The translations under genes were made by a program, and so were the position numbers. A model generated the notes under the pieces. It made no database searches. It was not told the origin of the DNA and saw nothing but the letters and a program-made list of their open reading frames with translations. This document shows, in pieces, positions 35,957 to 46,085 of a DNA stretch of 64,000 bases (its first letter is position 1; each line of letters begins with the position of its first letter). The stretch covers positions 62,001 to 126,000 of the forward strand of contig UBUL01000007.1 of the NCBI GenBank assembly GCA_900468625.1, given 5' to 3'. Source of the stretch: Hyphomicrobiales bacterium (GTDB lineage: Bacteria > Pseudomonadota > Alphaproteobacteria > Rhizobiales > Rhizobiaceae).

Positions 35957-36780
35957 CGGGTGATATCGACGATAAGCCGCAGCCGCTTATCGAACACCTC
36001 ATGGAATTGCGCACGCGGCTGATCTGGTCGATCGCGGCTTTCTTTATTGCCTTCATCGGATGTTTCGCAGTGGCGAAGCATCTCTTCAACTATCTGGTCT
36101 ACCCGTATAAATGGGCCGTCGAATGGGCTCATCTCGATCTCGCAAAGGCCGAGCTTATCTATACGGCGCCGCAGGAATTCTTCTTTACCCAGGTCAAGGT
36201 CGCCATGTTCGGGGCGCTGGTGATTTCCTTCCCGATCATCGCCGCGCAGATCTATAAGTTCGTGGCTCCGGGCCTCTACAAGAACGAGCGCAATGCTTTC
36301 CTTCCGTTTCTGATTGCATCCCCCATCTTGTTTCTGATGGGTGCGGCACTCGTCTACTTCTTCTTCACGCCCATGGTCATGTGGTTCTTCCTGAAGATGC
36401 AGCAGGCGCCCGGCGATGGCCAGGTGGCAATCGCGCTGATGCCGAAGGTCTCGGAATATCTGAGCCTCATCATGACGCTGGTCTTCTCCTTCGGTCTGGT
36501 CTTCCAATTGCCTGTCATCACCACGCTGCTGGCGCGCGTCGGCCTGCTGACCTCGTCCTGGCTTGCGGAGAAGCGTAAATTCGCGATCGTTTTCGCCTTC
36601 ATCGTTGCCGCGGTGCTCACACCGCCGGATCCGATGTCTCAGATCGGCCTTGCACTGCCGACGATCCTTCTCTACGAGATTTCCATCTACGCGGCGCGAC
36701 TCGTGGAACGCCAGCGTACCCGGCAAGCGCTTGAAGAGAGCGGCGGGGCTTCGGAGATCGCCAAGGCGGACGACGCCTAG
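35953..36780 (+). CDS. tatC: Twin-arginine translocase subunit TatC
   Basis: Six-helix core receptor for twin-arginine signal peptides, 275 residues. Signature segments: [12 protein letters not shown] near the N-terminus, [40 protein letters not shown] and FGLVFQLPV. Overlaps tatB by 4 bases, so translation is coupled. A strong hairpin follows 49 bases downstream. Confidence 0.95.
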   Translation: MTGDIDDKPQPLIEHLMELRTRLIWSIAAFFIAFIGCFAVAKHLFNYLVYPYKWAVEWAHLDLAKAELIYTAPQEFFFTQVKVAMFGALVISFPIIAAQIYKFVAPGLYKNERNAFLPFLIASPILFLMGAALVYFFFTPMVMWFFLKMQQAPGDGQVAIALMPKVSEYLSLIMTLVFSFGLVFQLPVITTLLARVGLLTSSWLAEKRKFAIVFAFIVAAVLTPPDPMSQIGLALPTILLYEISIYAARLVERQRTRQALEESGGASEIAKADDA

Positions 36781-36828
36781 GCCCAAGGAAGCCTCTCGCC
36801 CCGTTTCCCAAGTATTTGCCGGTTCGAC

Positions 36829-36852
36829 CTCCGACCGAGACCTCGGTCGGAG
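36829..36852 (+). terminator. Hairpin between tatC and serS
   Basis: Perfect 10-base stem CTCCGACCGA / TCGGTCGGAG with a 4-base loop, followed by TTGTACTT. Probable weak terminator of the tat genes or an attenuator before serS, whose start is 32 bases on. Confidence 0.55.
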
Positions 36853-36883
36853 TTGTACTTATGTCAAACCGCCTGGAACGAAG

Positions 36884-38167
36884 ATGCTTGATATCAGATG
36901 GATTCGTGAGAATGCCGAGGCTTTCGATGCGGCGCTTGCCAAGCGCGGTGCGGAGCCTCTGTCGCAAAGCCTCATCGCGCTTGACGAGAAGCGCCGTTCC
37001 GTCATTCAGTCCGTCCAGAATATGCAATCCCGTCGCAACGCCGCCTCGAAGGAAATCGGTGCGGCGATGGCACAGAAAAACAGCGAACTTGCCGAGAAAC
37101 TGAAGGCAGAGGTTGCCGACATCAAGGTCTCGCTTCCGGCCGCGGAAGAGGAAGAGCGCACGCTGACGGCCGAGCTCAATGATGCGCTGTCGCGCATTCC
37201 GAACATCCCGCTCGAGGATGTGCCCGTTGGCAAGGACGAACATGACAATGTCGTCAAGCACGCCTGGGGTGCCAAGCCGACTTGGAACCATGAACCGAAA
37301 GAGCACTTCGATATCGGCGAAGCGCTGGGCTACATGGATTTCGAGCGCGCTGCAAAGCTCTCCGGCTCGCGCTTCACGGTGCTGACCGCGCAGCTTGCTC
37401 GCCTCGAACGGGCGCTCGGCCAGTTCATGCTCGACCTGCACACCACCGAGCATGGCTACACCGAAGTCAGCGCACCGCTGATGGTGCGCGATGAGGCGAT
37501 GTTCGGAACCGGCCAGTTGCCGAAATTTGCCGAGGATTCCTTCAGGACCACGGATGGTCGCTGGTTGATCCCGACGGCGGAGGTTTCGCTGACCAATCTC
37601 GTTGCCGGTGAGATCCTTGATCAGGAGAGGCTTCCTCTGCGCTTCACGGCTCTGACGCCGTCCTTCCGCTCGGAAGCCGGTTCTGCCGGCCGCGATACGC
37701 GCGGCATGCTGCGCCAGCACCAGTTCTGGAAGTGCGAGCTGGTGTCGATCACCGACGCTGAGAACTCGATTGCCGAACATGAACGCATGACCGCCTGCGC
37801 TGAGGAAGTGCTGAAGCGCCTCGGCCTGCATTACCGCGTCATGACGCTGTCGACCGGCGATATGGGCTTTGGTGCGCGCAAGACCTACGATCTCGAAGTC
37901 TGGCTGCCGGGGCAGGACACCTATCGCGAGATTTCCTCCTGCTCGGTCTGCGGTGATTTCCAGGCGCGGCGCATGAATGCGCGTTACCGCGGCAAGGACG
38001 ACAAGAACACGAAATTCGTCCACACGCTGAACGGTTCAGGCACGGCGGTCGGCCGCTGCCTGATCGCAGTGCTTGAGAATTATCTCAATGCCGATGGCTC
38101 GGTCACTGTTCCGGACGCACTCGCGCCATATATGGGTGGTCTGAAGAGGATCGAAAAAGCGACCTGA
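36884..38167 (+). CDS. serS: Seryl-tRNA synthetase
   Basis: Class II synthetase that charges tRNA(Ser) and tRNA(Sec), 427 residues. The N-terminal long coiled-coil arm (about 30-105, [20 protein letters not shown]) reaches the tRNA variable arm. Class II motifs 2 ([21 protein letters not shown]) and 3 ([17 protein letters not shown]) are intact, as is the EISSCS serine pocket. The ATG at 36884 has GGAACG before it. Upstream in-frame sequence lies in tatC. Confidence 0.95.
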   Translation: MLDIRWIRENAEAFDAALAKRGAEPLSQSLIALDEKRRSVIQSVQNMQSRRNAASKEIGAAMAQKNSELAEKLKAEVADIKVSLPAAEEEERTLTAELNDALSRIPNIPLEDVPVGKDEHDNVVKHAWGAKPTWNHEPKEHFDIGEALGYMDFERAAKLSGSRFTVLTAQLARLERALGQFMLDLHTTEHGYTEVSAPLMVRDEAMFGTGQLPKFAEDSFRTTDGRWLIPTAEVSLTNLVAGEILDQERLPLRFTALTPSFRSEAGSAGRDTRGMLRQHQFWKCELVSITDAENSIAEHERMTACAEEVLKRLGLHYRVMTLSTGDMGFGARKTYDLEVWLPGQDTYREISSCSVCGDFQARRMNARYRGKDDKNTKFVHTLNGSGTAVGRCLIAVLENYLNADGSVTVPDALAPYMGGLKRIEKAT

Positions 38168-38182
38168 TCGAGCGGTGGAGCG

Positions 38183-38947
38183 ATGCGTATTCTTCTGACC
38201 AATGATGATGGCATTCACGCCGAAGGTCTGGCTGCTTTGGAACGCATCGCCCGCACTCTATCGGACGATGTGTGGGTCGTCGCACCGGAAACGGATCAGA
38301 GCGGTCTCGCGCATTCGCTGAGCCTTTCCGAGCCGTTGCGCATGCGCAAGGTCTCGGACAAGCACTACGCGCTTCGGGGAACGCCGACTGATTGTGTCAT
38401 CATGGCCATCCGCCAGGTCATGGACAGCAAGCCGGATCTTGTGCTCTCGGGTGTCAATTCCGGCTCCAACGTTGCAGACGATGTGACCTATTCGGGAACC
38501 ATTGCCGGTGCGATCGAAGGCACGCTGCAGGGCGTGCGGTCCTTCGCGCTGAGCCAGGCCTACGTCTATGAAAACGGCGCGCGTGTGGTGCCGTGGGAAG
38601 TTGCCGAGACGCATGCCCCTGCCTTGCTTGGCAAGCTCATGGATGTCGATCTGCCCGATGGGACCTTCCTCAATCTGAATTTTCCGAATTGCCGTCCGGA
38701 CGAGGTTGCAGGTGCGGAAGTGACCGCGCAGGGCAATCTTGCCTTCAACGTGCAGGTCGAGGAGCGGGCCGATGGCCGCGGCTTCCCTTACTATTGGCTT
38801 CGCTTCGGTGAACGAAGTGGTATCTTCCGTCCGGGGACCGATATTCAGGCGTTGAAACAAAATCGAATTTCGGTAACGCCTTTGAAACTCGATTTGACGG
38901 ATTATTCGGCGCAGGACCGCGTGGCGCGGGCGCTCGGTATGGAGTAG
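38183..38947 (+). CDS. surE: 5'/3'-nucleotidase SurE
   Basis: Metal-dependent nucleoside monophosphatase with exopolyphosphatase activity, 254 residues. The catalytic TNDDGI motif is at the N-terminus (Asp8-Asp9), with [17 protein letters not shown] and SGVNSGSN metal/substrate loops. GGTGGAG lies before the ATG. It is 15 bases after serS and 4 before pcm: the conserved surE-pcm-nlpD stationary-phase survival cluster. Confidence 0.94.
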   Translation: MRILLTNDDGIHAEGLAALERIARTLSDDVWVVAPETDQSGLAHSLSLSEPLRMRKVSDKHYALRGTPTDCVIMAIRQVMDSKPDLVLSGVNSGSNVADDVTYSGTIAGAIEGTLQGVRSFALSQAYVYENGARVVPWEVAETHAPALLGKLMDVDLPDGTFLNLNFPNCRPDEVAGAEVTAQGNLAFNVQVEERADGRGFPYYWLRFGERSGIFRPGTDIQALKQNRISVTPLKLDLTDYSAQDRVARALGME

Positions 38948-38951
38948 CGGA

Positions 38952-39605
38952 TTGACACCTCGCTTGGTGGAAAAGGAAGGCTTTGCGGCCGTGGTTCTGC
39001 GGCTGCGGGCGGAAGGCATATTGGACATCGATCTGATGACGGCGGTCGAGCAGACGCCGCGCCTGCCTTTCGTGCCGCCGCAATTCGCGGACGATGCCTA
39101 TTCCAGCCGGACGATTCCGATCGACTGCGGTGCCTTCATGGAAGGCATCGATCTGGTCGTGCGCATGCTCCACAGCCTGAAGATCAAGCCGGGCCACCGC
39201 GTTCTCGAGATCGGGACCGGTAGTGGCTTCACTGCCGCCGTCATGGGGAGAATCGTCGAACGGGTGCTCACCGTCGATCGCTATAGGACGCTGACGACAT
39301 CGGCTCAGCAGCGCATGGATGCGCTGGGGTTGCGCAATGTCATCATACGCCAGGCGGACGGTAGCGCCGGTCTGCCGGGCGAGGGCACCTTCGACAGAAT
39401 CCTGGTGACCGCGGCTTTCACGACGATGCCGCGATTCTATGCCGAACAGTTGGTGTCCGGCGGTTCGATGGTGGCCCCGCTCATTGTCGACGAGCATACT
39501 TGCCGCCTGGTACGCCTGACGAAGACCGGAAGCCGATTCGAGCGCGAAGAATTGTTCGACGTTCCCTATCAGCCCATCGTGCCCATGCTCGCCTCCTATC
39601 TTTGA
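38952..39605 (+). CDS. pcm: Protein-L-isoaspartate O-methyltransferase
   Basis: Repairs isoaspartyl residues by SAM-dependent methylation, 217 residues. Motif I is VLEIGTGSGFTAAVM (about 83-97), with FVPPQFADDAYSSRTIPIDCG upstream forming the substrate loop and RILVTAAFTTMP downstream. The start is TTG at 38952, whose Shine-Dalgarno GGAG lies inside the surE end, pointing to coupled translation. This is the canonical pcm of the window, in its usual place between surE and nlpD. Confidence 0.9.
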   Translation: MTPRLVEKEGFAAVVLRLRAEGILDIDLMTAVEQTPRLPFVPPQFADDAYSSRTIPIDCGAFMEGIDLVVRMLHSLKIKPGHRVLEIGTGSGFTAAVMGRIVERVLTVDRYRTLTTSAQQRMDALGLRNVIIRQADGSAGLPGEGTFDRILVTAAFTTMPRFYAEQLVSGGSMVAPLIVDEHTCRLVRLTKTGSRFEREELFDVPYQPIVPMLASYL

Positions 39606-39774
39606 GGCTCAATTCGGGCTGATGCCCGCAGGACAGGGCGTTCCGGTGTCGTTTCATTTTCTATGGTTAGCAATTCCTCAAAAAAACACATGCTGCGACA
39701 GTGCTTTAACCGCATGGTAAGATTAACGCGCTTTAATCGACCCCATAATCGGTTGCGTCTAAGTGGGTCGAGTC

Positions 39775-41469
39775 ATGGGTTTCAGTCTTTCTTCAAACTT
39801 CGGTAAATCGGCAGGGAAAGTCCTGGTGGCCATCCTCCTGGCGAGCACTGCAACGGCTTGTAGCTCAGACACGACCCGTTTCAGCGGGCTGTTTTCCAGC
39901 AAGACGGATAATGTGACGACCGGCTCGATCAATCGCCGAGGTCTCAGCGGTCCGAACGGCGATCCGGTGCCGCGTGCCGATATCGCGCAAGCCGGCGGTT
40001 ACGGCCGGCAGGATTATTCGCAGCAGAATGCGCCGGTAACGCAACCCTATCCGAATTCGCCGGCCCGCTATAATCCATCCTATTCGAGCGCGCGGGTATC
40101 CACTGCGCCTGTTGCAATTCAGCGCACCGAACTTGCTCCTCCCGGCGCCTCCGCCAATGCCGCTCGTCCCCGCATGGCGCGGGCGGAAGCCGAGGCGATG
40201 GCTCAGCCGTTTCCCGCGTCCCGCAGCAATGGCGGGTCTCGCGCGGCGCCGGCTCTCGCGCCGGATACGATGTCGACTGGGACCATCAAGGCTGAGGCCG
40301 CACAGCAGATGTCTCCCGGCTGGACCACAGTCAACGCGCCGAGCGTGACGCTGCATCAGGGCGAGAACATCGCGCTTCTGTCGCGCCGCTACGGCGTTCC
40401 GGAAAAGGAAATTCTGCGGGCAAACGGCCTGCGCAATGGCGCCGGTGCGCAGCCGGGCCAGCAGATCATCATTCCGACGATGAATGGCGCCACCGCGTCC
40501 GGCCCGGCCAAGATGTCATCCGAGGCGACGGATCTTTCCAAGGGCGGCAAGATGCCAGGCCCGGCCAAGGCGCCGCAGCAAGACACGCTGGCGTTGCCCT
40601 CCGGCAACCAGATGCGCGGCAAGTCCCAGGCAGGACTTGCCGATCCCAACAAGCTCGCTGCCGGTAATGGCAAAGGCCCGCTGCCGAAAGGCACTTATGT
40701 CGTCAAGCCAGGCGATTCGCTGGCGAGAATTGCCAAGGAAAGCGGCGTTACCGTTGCCGAGCTCAAGCGTGCGAACAACATGAAAGCTGGTGACAGCATT
40801 CGCATCGGGCAGGCGCTGGCGTTGCCGCATGGTGGGGTTGCTTCCGCGGACCCTGTCAAGACTGCGTCGATCGAGCCTCAGAAGGTTTCCGTCAAACCGG
40901 GCGCTGTGCCGGTGGCAGAACCCAAGCAGGCGGCCGCCCAGCCGCTCGCGAAGCAGGCGCCCAAGGCTGTTGCCGGTGCGGATGCGTCGACCGATGCAGC
41001 CAAACCGAAGGAAGTTGCTTCCGCTTCTCCGAGCCAATCGATCGACGCCGCCGCCAAGTCCGATACGCAGGCCGACGCGCCCGAGGCAACCGGCATCGGC
41101 AAGTATCGCTGGCCGGTCCGCGGCGCTGTCGTCGCTGGTTACGGTGCCAACGTCAATGGCAGCCGCAACGACGGCATCGACATCTCCGTTCCGGAGGGGA
41201 CGCCGATCAAGGCAGCCGAAAACGGCGTGGTCATCTATGCCGGCAACGGCCTGAAAGAGCTCGGCAATACGGTTCTCGTTCGCCATGACGACGGCACGGT
41301 CACGGTCTACGGCCATGCTGATGCGCTCAGCGTCACCCGCGGCCAGAAAGTTCAGCGCGGCCAGACGCTGGCGACTTCCGGCATGAGCGGCAATGTCAGC
41401 CAGCCGCAGCTGCACTTCGAAGTTCGGAAGAATTCGGCTCCGGTTAACCCCATGACGTTCCTTGAATAG
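39775..41469 (+). CDS. NlpD-like LysM/LytM lipoprotein with degenerate active site
   Basis: Probable outer-membrane lipoprotein of 564 residues. Lipobox STATAC with Cys29; two LysM domains (LHQGENIALLSRRYGV about 194-235 and YVVKPGDSLARIAKESGV about 310-350); a C-terminal M23/LytM domain from about 440. Two of the expected zinc ligands are replaced: the first motif reads NDGIDI instead of HxGxD-type, and the last HxH reads QLHFEV. This predicts no hydrolase activity and an amidase-activator role like NlpD or EnvC. ATG at 39775 gives the lipoprotein signal. Third gene of surE-pcm-nlpD. Confidence 0.88.
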   Translation: MGFSLSSNFGKSAGKVLVAILLASTATACSSDTTRFSGLFSSKTDNVTTGSINRRGLSGPNGDPVPRADIAQAGGYGRQDYSQQNAPVTQPYPNSPARYNPSYSSARVSTAPVAIQRTELAPPGASANAARPRMARAEAEAMAQPFPASRSNGGSRAAPALAPDTMSTGTIKAEAAQQMSPGWTTVNAPSVTLHQGENIALLSRRYGVPEKEILRANGLRNGAGAQPGQQIIIPTMNGATASGPAKMSSEATDLSKGGKMPGPAKAPQQDTLALPSGNQMRGKSQAGLADPNKLAAGNGKGPLPKGTYVVKPGDSLARIAKESGVTVAELKRANNMKAGDSIRIGQALALPHGGVASADPVKTASIEPQKVSVKPGAVPVAEPKQAAAQPLAKQAPKAVAGADASTDAAKPKEVASASPSQSIDAAAKSDTQADAPEATGIGKYRWPVRGAVVAGYGANVNGSRNDGIDISVPEGTPIKAAENGVVIYAGNGLKELGNTVLVRHDDGTVTVYGHADALSVTRGQKVQRGQTLATSGMSGNVSQPQLHFEVRKNSAPVNPMTFLE

Positions 41470-41492
41470 GTCTCGCGTCTCAAGGACTCTGC

Positions 41493-41520
41493 AAAAAGCC
41501 CGGTCAAAGCCGGGCTTTTT
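41493..41520. terminator. Bidirectional terminator between the NlpD-like gene and the ATPase gene
   Basis: Perfect 11-base stem AAAAAGCCCGG / CCGGGCTTTTT with a 6-base loop; U-tracts form on both strands, so it serves both convergent genes. Confidence 0.92.
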
Positions 41521-41545
41521 GTCGTTTATGGCTTGGTCCCGAAGA

Positions 41546-42418
41546 TCAGTCGCGGTCGAGCATTATGCGCAGCCGGCCGGCGAGATCCTGGATATATTGC
41601 CAGGCAACGCGACCGGAACGGGCGCCGCGGGTCGTCGCCCATTCGAGGGCTTCGTGGTGCATCTGCGCGCGATCGAGATCGAGCTCGAAGTGATCGGCGT
41701 AGGCATCGATCATCTGCAGATAGTCTTCCTGGCTGCACTTGTGGAAGCCGAGCCAGAGACCGAAGCGGTCGGAAAGCGAAACCTTCTCCTCGACGGCTTC
41801 CGAAGGGTTGATTGCCGTCGATTGCTCGTTTTCCATCATGTGGCGCGGCAGCAGATGGCGACGGTTCGAGGTGGCATAAAACAGCACGTTGTCCGGCCGT
41901 CCCTCGACGCCGCCATCCAGCGCTGCCTTGAGCGATTTGTAGGCGGTATCGTCATGATCGAAAGAGAGGTCGTCGCAGAAGACGATGACGCGATGCGGCG
42001 TCGCCTTCAATATGTCGAGCAGCACCGGCAGCGACGAAATATCTTCGCGATGCACTTCGATCAGTTTCAGTGACACTCCGGTTGCCCGACGCACATCTTC
42101 ATGCACCGCCTTCACGAGTGAGGATTTGCCCATGCCGCGTGCGCCCCAGAGCAGCACGTTATTGGCGGCAAAGCCCTCCGCGAAGCGCAATGTATTCTCG
42201 TGCAGAATATCGCGAACATGATCGACGCCGCGAATGAGGGCCAGCGCGACGCGGTTCGGCCGCGGGACGGGCTGTAGGTAAAGCCGGGCAGGAACCCAGA
42301 CGAAGCAATCGGCGGCGTTCCAGTCATTGACGGCCGGAGCCGGTCCCGCCAAACGTTCCACAGCATCGGCAAGGCGACGGACTTCGGCAAGGATCAGGGC
42401 GTTTTGGTCTTCAGTCAC
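41546..42418 (-). CDS. DUF815-family AAA-type ATPase
   Basis: Predicted P-loop ATPase of 290 residues. Walker A is WGARGMGKSS (91-100), Walker B VIVFCDDLSF (144-153), and a sensor-like ATSNRRHLLPR follows. This is the DUF815 pattern; the family is widespread in alphaproteobacteria and uncharacterised. Divergent from yajC. It may act on nucleic acids or proteins, and nothing in the sequence tells which. Confidence 0.85.
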   Translation of the reverse strand: MTEDQNALILAEVRRLADAVERLAGPAPAVNDWNAADCFVWVPARLYLQPVPRPNRVALALIRGVDHVRDILHENTLRFAEGFAANNVLLWGARGMGKSSLVKAVHEDVRRATGVSLKLIEVHREDISSLPVLLDILKATPHRVIVFCDDLSFDHDDTAYKSLKAALDGGVEGRPDNVLFYATSNRRHLLPRHMMENEQSTAINPSEAVEEKVSLSDRFGLWLGFHKCSQEDYLQMIDAYADHFELDLDRAQMHHEALEWATTRGARSGRVAWQYIQDLAGRLRIMLDRD

Positions 42419-42625
42419 CGTTTCCTCCTGAATATTGAACAGGAAAGTCGTAAGATGCGCGCGCTGTCTTGCCGAGTATCATGCTCCTCTAGGGCCTGAA
42501 AGGCTAACAGACTGGGAAAACGGTACGGTTGGCGGCTGTTTTTGTTGCAATCGCCATGCGCGTAACTATATTCCGGCCACCTGACGCGGGGCCTAGTTCC
42601 CGCTGGGAGTTCAAGGGAGTTCTCG

Positions 42626-42973
42626 ATGTTTATCACCAACGCATATGCGCAGAGCGCGACAGATTCGGCCGCGAGTGCCTTCGGCGGTTCCGGCTTTGAA
42701 ATGATCATCCTGTTTGTGCCGCTGATGGTCGTTTGGTATTTCCTTCTCATCCGTCCGCAGCGCGCCCAGGCGAAGAAGCGTGAGGAGATTCTGAAGAACA
42801 TCCGTCGCGGCGATCAGATCGTCACCAGCGGCATCGTCGGCAAGGTCACCAAGGTCGTCGACGAAAAGGAATTGGAAGTCGAGATCGCCGAAGGCGTGCG
42901 CATTCGTGTCGTCCGCAGCGCCATTTCCGAGGTTCGCGTCAAGGGTGAGCCCGTCAAGGCCGACGCCGCGTAA
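42626..42973 (+). CDS. yajC: Sec translocase accessory subunit YajC
   Basis: Small membrane partner of SecDF-YidC, 115 residues. One N-terminal helix (FEMIILFVPLMVVWYFLLIRPQ) is followed by the family motif RPQRAQAKKREEILKNI and the GDQIVTSGGIxGKV-type beta domain (here GDQIVTSGIVGKV). Upstream of secDF by 159 bases, the usual order. Confidence 0.95.
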   Translation: MFITNAYAQSATDSAASAFGGSGFEMIILFVPLMVVWYFLLIRPQRAQAKKREEILKNIRRGDQIVTSGIVGKVTKVVDEKELEVEIAEGVRIRVVRSAISEVRVKGEPVKADAA

Positions 42974-43132
42974 GGCGCCGCTCCGCGAGGGGCGCCAACC
43001 GCCACTGCATGTCCTTGAAAATCGGGGTCGACTTTCTTGAAGGATTGTGCAGAAATTCAAGGTGTTACTGTGCCCTTTGCATTTCCTGCCGAAAGTGGGG
43101 CGCAGTAGGGGAAGCCCTAATTCGAGAGAGCG

Positions 43133-45676
43133 ATGCTGCACGTCTCCCGGTGGAAGACCGCCCTGATCTGGTTCGTCGTTCTCTTGAGCGTGCTTCTGGC
43201 TGTCCCCAACCTGCTTGGCGGGCATGCTCTTTCCTCCCTTCCTGCCTGGTGGGCGCATCGGAAAATGGAGCTCGGACTCGATCTTCGCGGCGGCTCGCAT
43301 CTGCTGCTGAAGATCGAACGGGGCGATATTGAAAAGGATCGCCTGGAAAGCGTTGTCGGCGATATCGCAACCCGGTTGCGCACGACCAACATCGCCTATT
43401 CCGGCCTGACCGGCACCGGACGGAAAATCCAGCTTCGCATCAATGACCCCTCGCAGCTTCAGGCTGCCTTGACGGCGTTAAGGCCGCTGACGGCGGGATC
43501 TGACAAACCGTCCGTTGCTCTTTCGCAAGGGGACAATGGTGCGCTGGCGCTCGATATCACCGATGCCGATATCGCAAGCCATGTGTCTTCTGCAATCTCG
43601 CGCTCGATCAAGGTCATCCACGCCCGCATCGCACAGCTCGGCGTAGGCGAGCCCTTGATCCGCCGGCAAGGGTCCGACCGCATCGTCGTGCAGGTGCCCG
43701 ATCTCGCCGACGCGCAGCGGCTGAAAAATCTTCTTGGCCAGCCCGCCAAGCTCAGCTTCCGCCTGATCGATCAGTCGATGTCGGTACAGGACGCCATGGA
43801 CAAGCAGCCGCCGGCCGGGTCCGATGTGTTGTTTTCCGAAGACGATCCGCCCGTCGGCTATCTGGTGCAGCGGCAGCCACTGCTCTCGAACGTCGATTTT
43901 TCCGATGCCGTCGCGGTCGCCGACCCTCAAAAGGGCGAGGGCACGGTATCCGTCAAGCTGACGCCGGAGGCGACCCATCGCTTTGCGCAATCGACGGCCA
44001 GCAATCTCGGCAGGATCGTGGTTGTCGTACTCGACGATCAGGTTATCTCCGCAGCGTCTCTGAAGACGGTCATTGCAACGGGCGAAGTCGACGTTCCCGG
44101 AGATTTCACCGCCCAGGGCGCGCAGGATCTCGCCGTCATGGTCAAGAGCGGGCCGTTGCCAGCGACGCTGACGACAGTCGAGGAGCGTACCATTCAGCCA
44201 GGCCTCGGCGGTGAGACGGCGCGTTATGGCCTGATTGCCTGTATCGCCGCCGCCGTCTTCGTTGCTGCCTTGATGATCGGTTTCTACCGCCTGCTCGGCA
44301 TCATTGCGACCGTTTCGCTTGTCATCAACATGATCATGGTGGCAGCGCTCATGGGGCTGCTCGGCATCACGCTTACGCTGCCCGGCGTCGCCGCCATCGT
44401 TCTCGTCATCGGCATCGGCCTCGACGCGCTGGTCTTGATCTACGAGCGTGTGCGCGAGGAGGAAAAAAAGACGCATCTTCTTGTCGATGCGTTGCGCCAT
44501 GGTTTCAACCGCGCGGCGGCGACGGTGGCCGACGCCAATCTGATTGTCCTTATCGTTGCGGCCATTCTTTTCTATGCAAGCACCGGCGCAGTGCGCGGCT
44601 TTGCCGCCACTTTGATTGTGGGCGTCGTCACCACCTTCTTTACCTCCTGTCTCGTCACGCGCTCGCTGGTCAGCATGTGGATTTCACGCCGCAAGCCGCG
44701 CGCGCTGCTGGTCGGCGTACGGAGCGGCGTTTTCGACAACGCCAATATCCGTTTCATGGGCATTCGCCGTTATACGTTTACGATCTCGGCGGCTCTGTCG
44801 GTCGTTACGCTCATTGCCTTTGCTTCGGTCGGCATGCATCTCGGCATCGATTTTGCCGGAGGCTCGATCATCGAGGTCCGCGCCAAGCAGGGCGTTGCCG
44901 ATGCCGCGGATATTCAAACGCGTCTCGAGGCCGTCGTGCCTGGCGATGTGCGCGTCGAGCGGCTGGCCGATCGCCTTGGCGCGGTAATTCGCGTCCATGC
45001 ACAAGAAGGCGGCGAAAATGCCGAACAATCCGCCGTGTCGCTCGTTCAGGGCGAGCTGGGCAAGGATTACAATTTCGCCCGCGTCGAGGTGGTTGGCCCG
45101 GCCGTATCGGGCGAAATCACCAAGACCGCCTCCCTTGCCGTTCTTGCGGCGCTTGCCGCAATTCTCATCTACATGTGGCTGCGTTTCGAATGGCAATTTG
45201 CGGTCGGCGCGATTATCGCGACGCTCCACGACGTCATTCTGACGCTTGGCCTCTTCGTGCTGTCGGGCATGGAATTCAACATGACCGGCATCGCCGCGAT
45301 CCTTACCATCGTCGGCTACTCGCTGAACGACACGGTCGTCGTCTACGACCGCATGCGTGAGAATCTGAAGCGCTATTCGCAGATGCCGCTGCCGATTCTG
45401 ATCGATGCCTCCATCAATCAGACACTATCTCGTACCATTCTGACATCTGCGACCACGCTTCTGGCGCTGCTCGCGCTCTACATCTTCGGCGGCGAGGTGA
45501 TCCGTGCCTTCACCTTCGTTCTGCTTTTCGGCGTCGCTGTCGGCACCTTTTCGTCGATCTACATTGCGGCGCCCGTGCTGATCCTGTTCAAGCTGCGTCC
45601 GGACAAGTTCCAGACCGGCGGCGAAAGCAATGGACCTGCGGCCGGCAACATCCAGTCAGGCAAACCAGCGGTGTGA
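43133..45676 (+). CDS. secDF: Fused SecD-SecF protein-export membrane protein
   Basis: Twelve-helix proton-driven factor that helps pull preproteins through SecYEG, here as one 847-residue chain. The SecD half has MELGLDLRGGSHLLL (about 43-57), the periplasmic P1 domain and a helix-4 motif GIGLDALVLIYERVREE (Asp431). The SecF half begins near 540, with GIDFAGGSIIEVR and later IVGYSLNDTVVVYDRMREN. In most SecD proteins the helix-4 motif reads VDANVLI; Leu433 replaces the Asn here. The downstream gene starts 4 bases after the stop. Confidence 0.92.
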   Translation: MLHVSRWKTALIWFVVLLSVLLAVPNLLGGHALSSLPAWWAHRKMELGLDLRGGSHLLLKIERGDIEKDRLESVVGDIATRLRTTNIAYSGLTGTGRKIQLRINDPSQLQAALTALRPLTAGSDKPSVALSQGDNGALALDITDADIASHVSSAISRSIKVIHARIAQLGVGEPLIRRQGSDRIVVQVPDLADAQRLKNLLGQPAKLSFRLIDQSMSVQDAMDKQPPAGSDVLFSEDDPPVGYLVQRQPLLSNVDFSDAVAVADPQKGEGTVSVKLTPEATHRFAQSTASNLGRIVVVVLDDQVISAASLKTVIATGEVDVPGDFTAQGAQDLAVMVKSGPLPATLTTVEERTIQPGLGGETARYGLIACIAAAVFVAALMIGFYRLLGIIATVSLVINMIMVAALMGLLGITLTLPGVAAIVLVIGIGLDALVLIYERVREEEKKTHLLVDALRHGFNRAAATVADANLIVLIVAAILFYASTGAVRGFAATLIVGVVTTFFTSCLVTRSLVSMWISRRKPRALLVGVRSGVFDNANIRFMGIRRYTFTISAALSVVTLIAFASVGMHLGIDFAGGSIIEVRAKQGVADAADIQTRLEAVVPGDVRVERLADRLGAVIRVHAQEGGENAEQSAVSLVQGELGKDYNFARVEVVGPAVSGEITKTASLAVLAALAAILIYMWLRFEWQFAVGAIIATLHDVILTLGLFVLSGMEFNMTGIAAILTIVGYSLNDTVVVYDRMRENLKRYSQMPLPILIDASINQTLSRTILTSATTLLALLALYIFGGEVIRAFTFVLLFGVAVGTFSSIYIAAPVLILFKLRPDKFQTGGESNGPAAGNIQSGKPAV

Positions 45677-45680
45677 TACA

Positions 45681-46067
45681 TTGGCAAAAGGAATAGAAAT
45701 CCGTAACGCGCATTTTCCCGGGCGCGCACCGATCGATGCTTACGGCAATGGCGGTTTCCGCTTTGCAGATATGTCGCATCGCGGCTCTCTCCTTTGCCTG
45801 CCTTCGGGCATTTATGGCTGGGACATGCTGCAAGGCGACGCGCTGACACCGGATCGATTCCAGAAGGTGCTGGACGAGGCTGCGGAGATCGAGGTTCTGC
45901 TCGTCGGCACGGGCATGGAGCTGCGGCCTTTACCGGCCGGTCTCAAGGCGGTCTTGCGCGCCAAGCAGATTTCCTCCGACTCGATGAACACCGGGGCTGC
46001 CGTGCGCACCTTCAACATCATGCTTGCCGAATCGCGTGCCGTGGCTGCGGCGCTGATTGCTGTCTGA
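45681..46067 (+). CDS. Mth938-domain protein, NDUFAF3-like
   Basis: 128-residue protein of the DUF498/DUF598 (Mth938) family. Conserved blocks: IEIRNAHFPGRAPIDAYGNG, MSHRGSLLCLPSGIYGWD and VLLVGTGMELRPLP. The start is TTG at 45681 directly after secDF; the longer frame lies inside secDF. The mitochondrial homologue NDUFAF3 is a complex I assembly factor. The following gene is homologous to NDUFAF6, another such factor, which supports a link to complex I or to membrane insertion. The bacterial role is unproven. Confidence 0.88.
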   Translation: MAKGIEIRNAHFPGRAPIDAYGNGGFRFADMSHRGSLLCLPSGIYGWDMLQGDALTPDRFQKVLDEAAEIEVLLVGTGMELRPLPAGLKAVLRAKQISSDSMNTGAAVRTFNIMLAESRAVAAALIAV

Positions 46068-46085
46068 CCCCCCGGATCCAAGATT

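Noticed and set aside
36829..36884. T-box or other riboswitch before serS
   Set aside because: Only a simple hairpin is present; no specifier loop or T-box sequence, and T-boxes are not expected in alphaproteobacteria.
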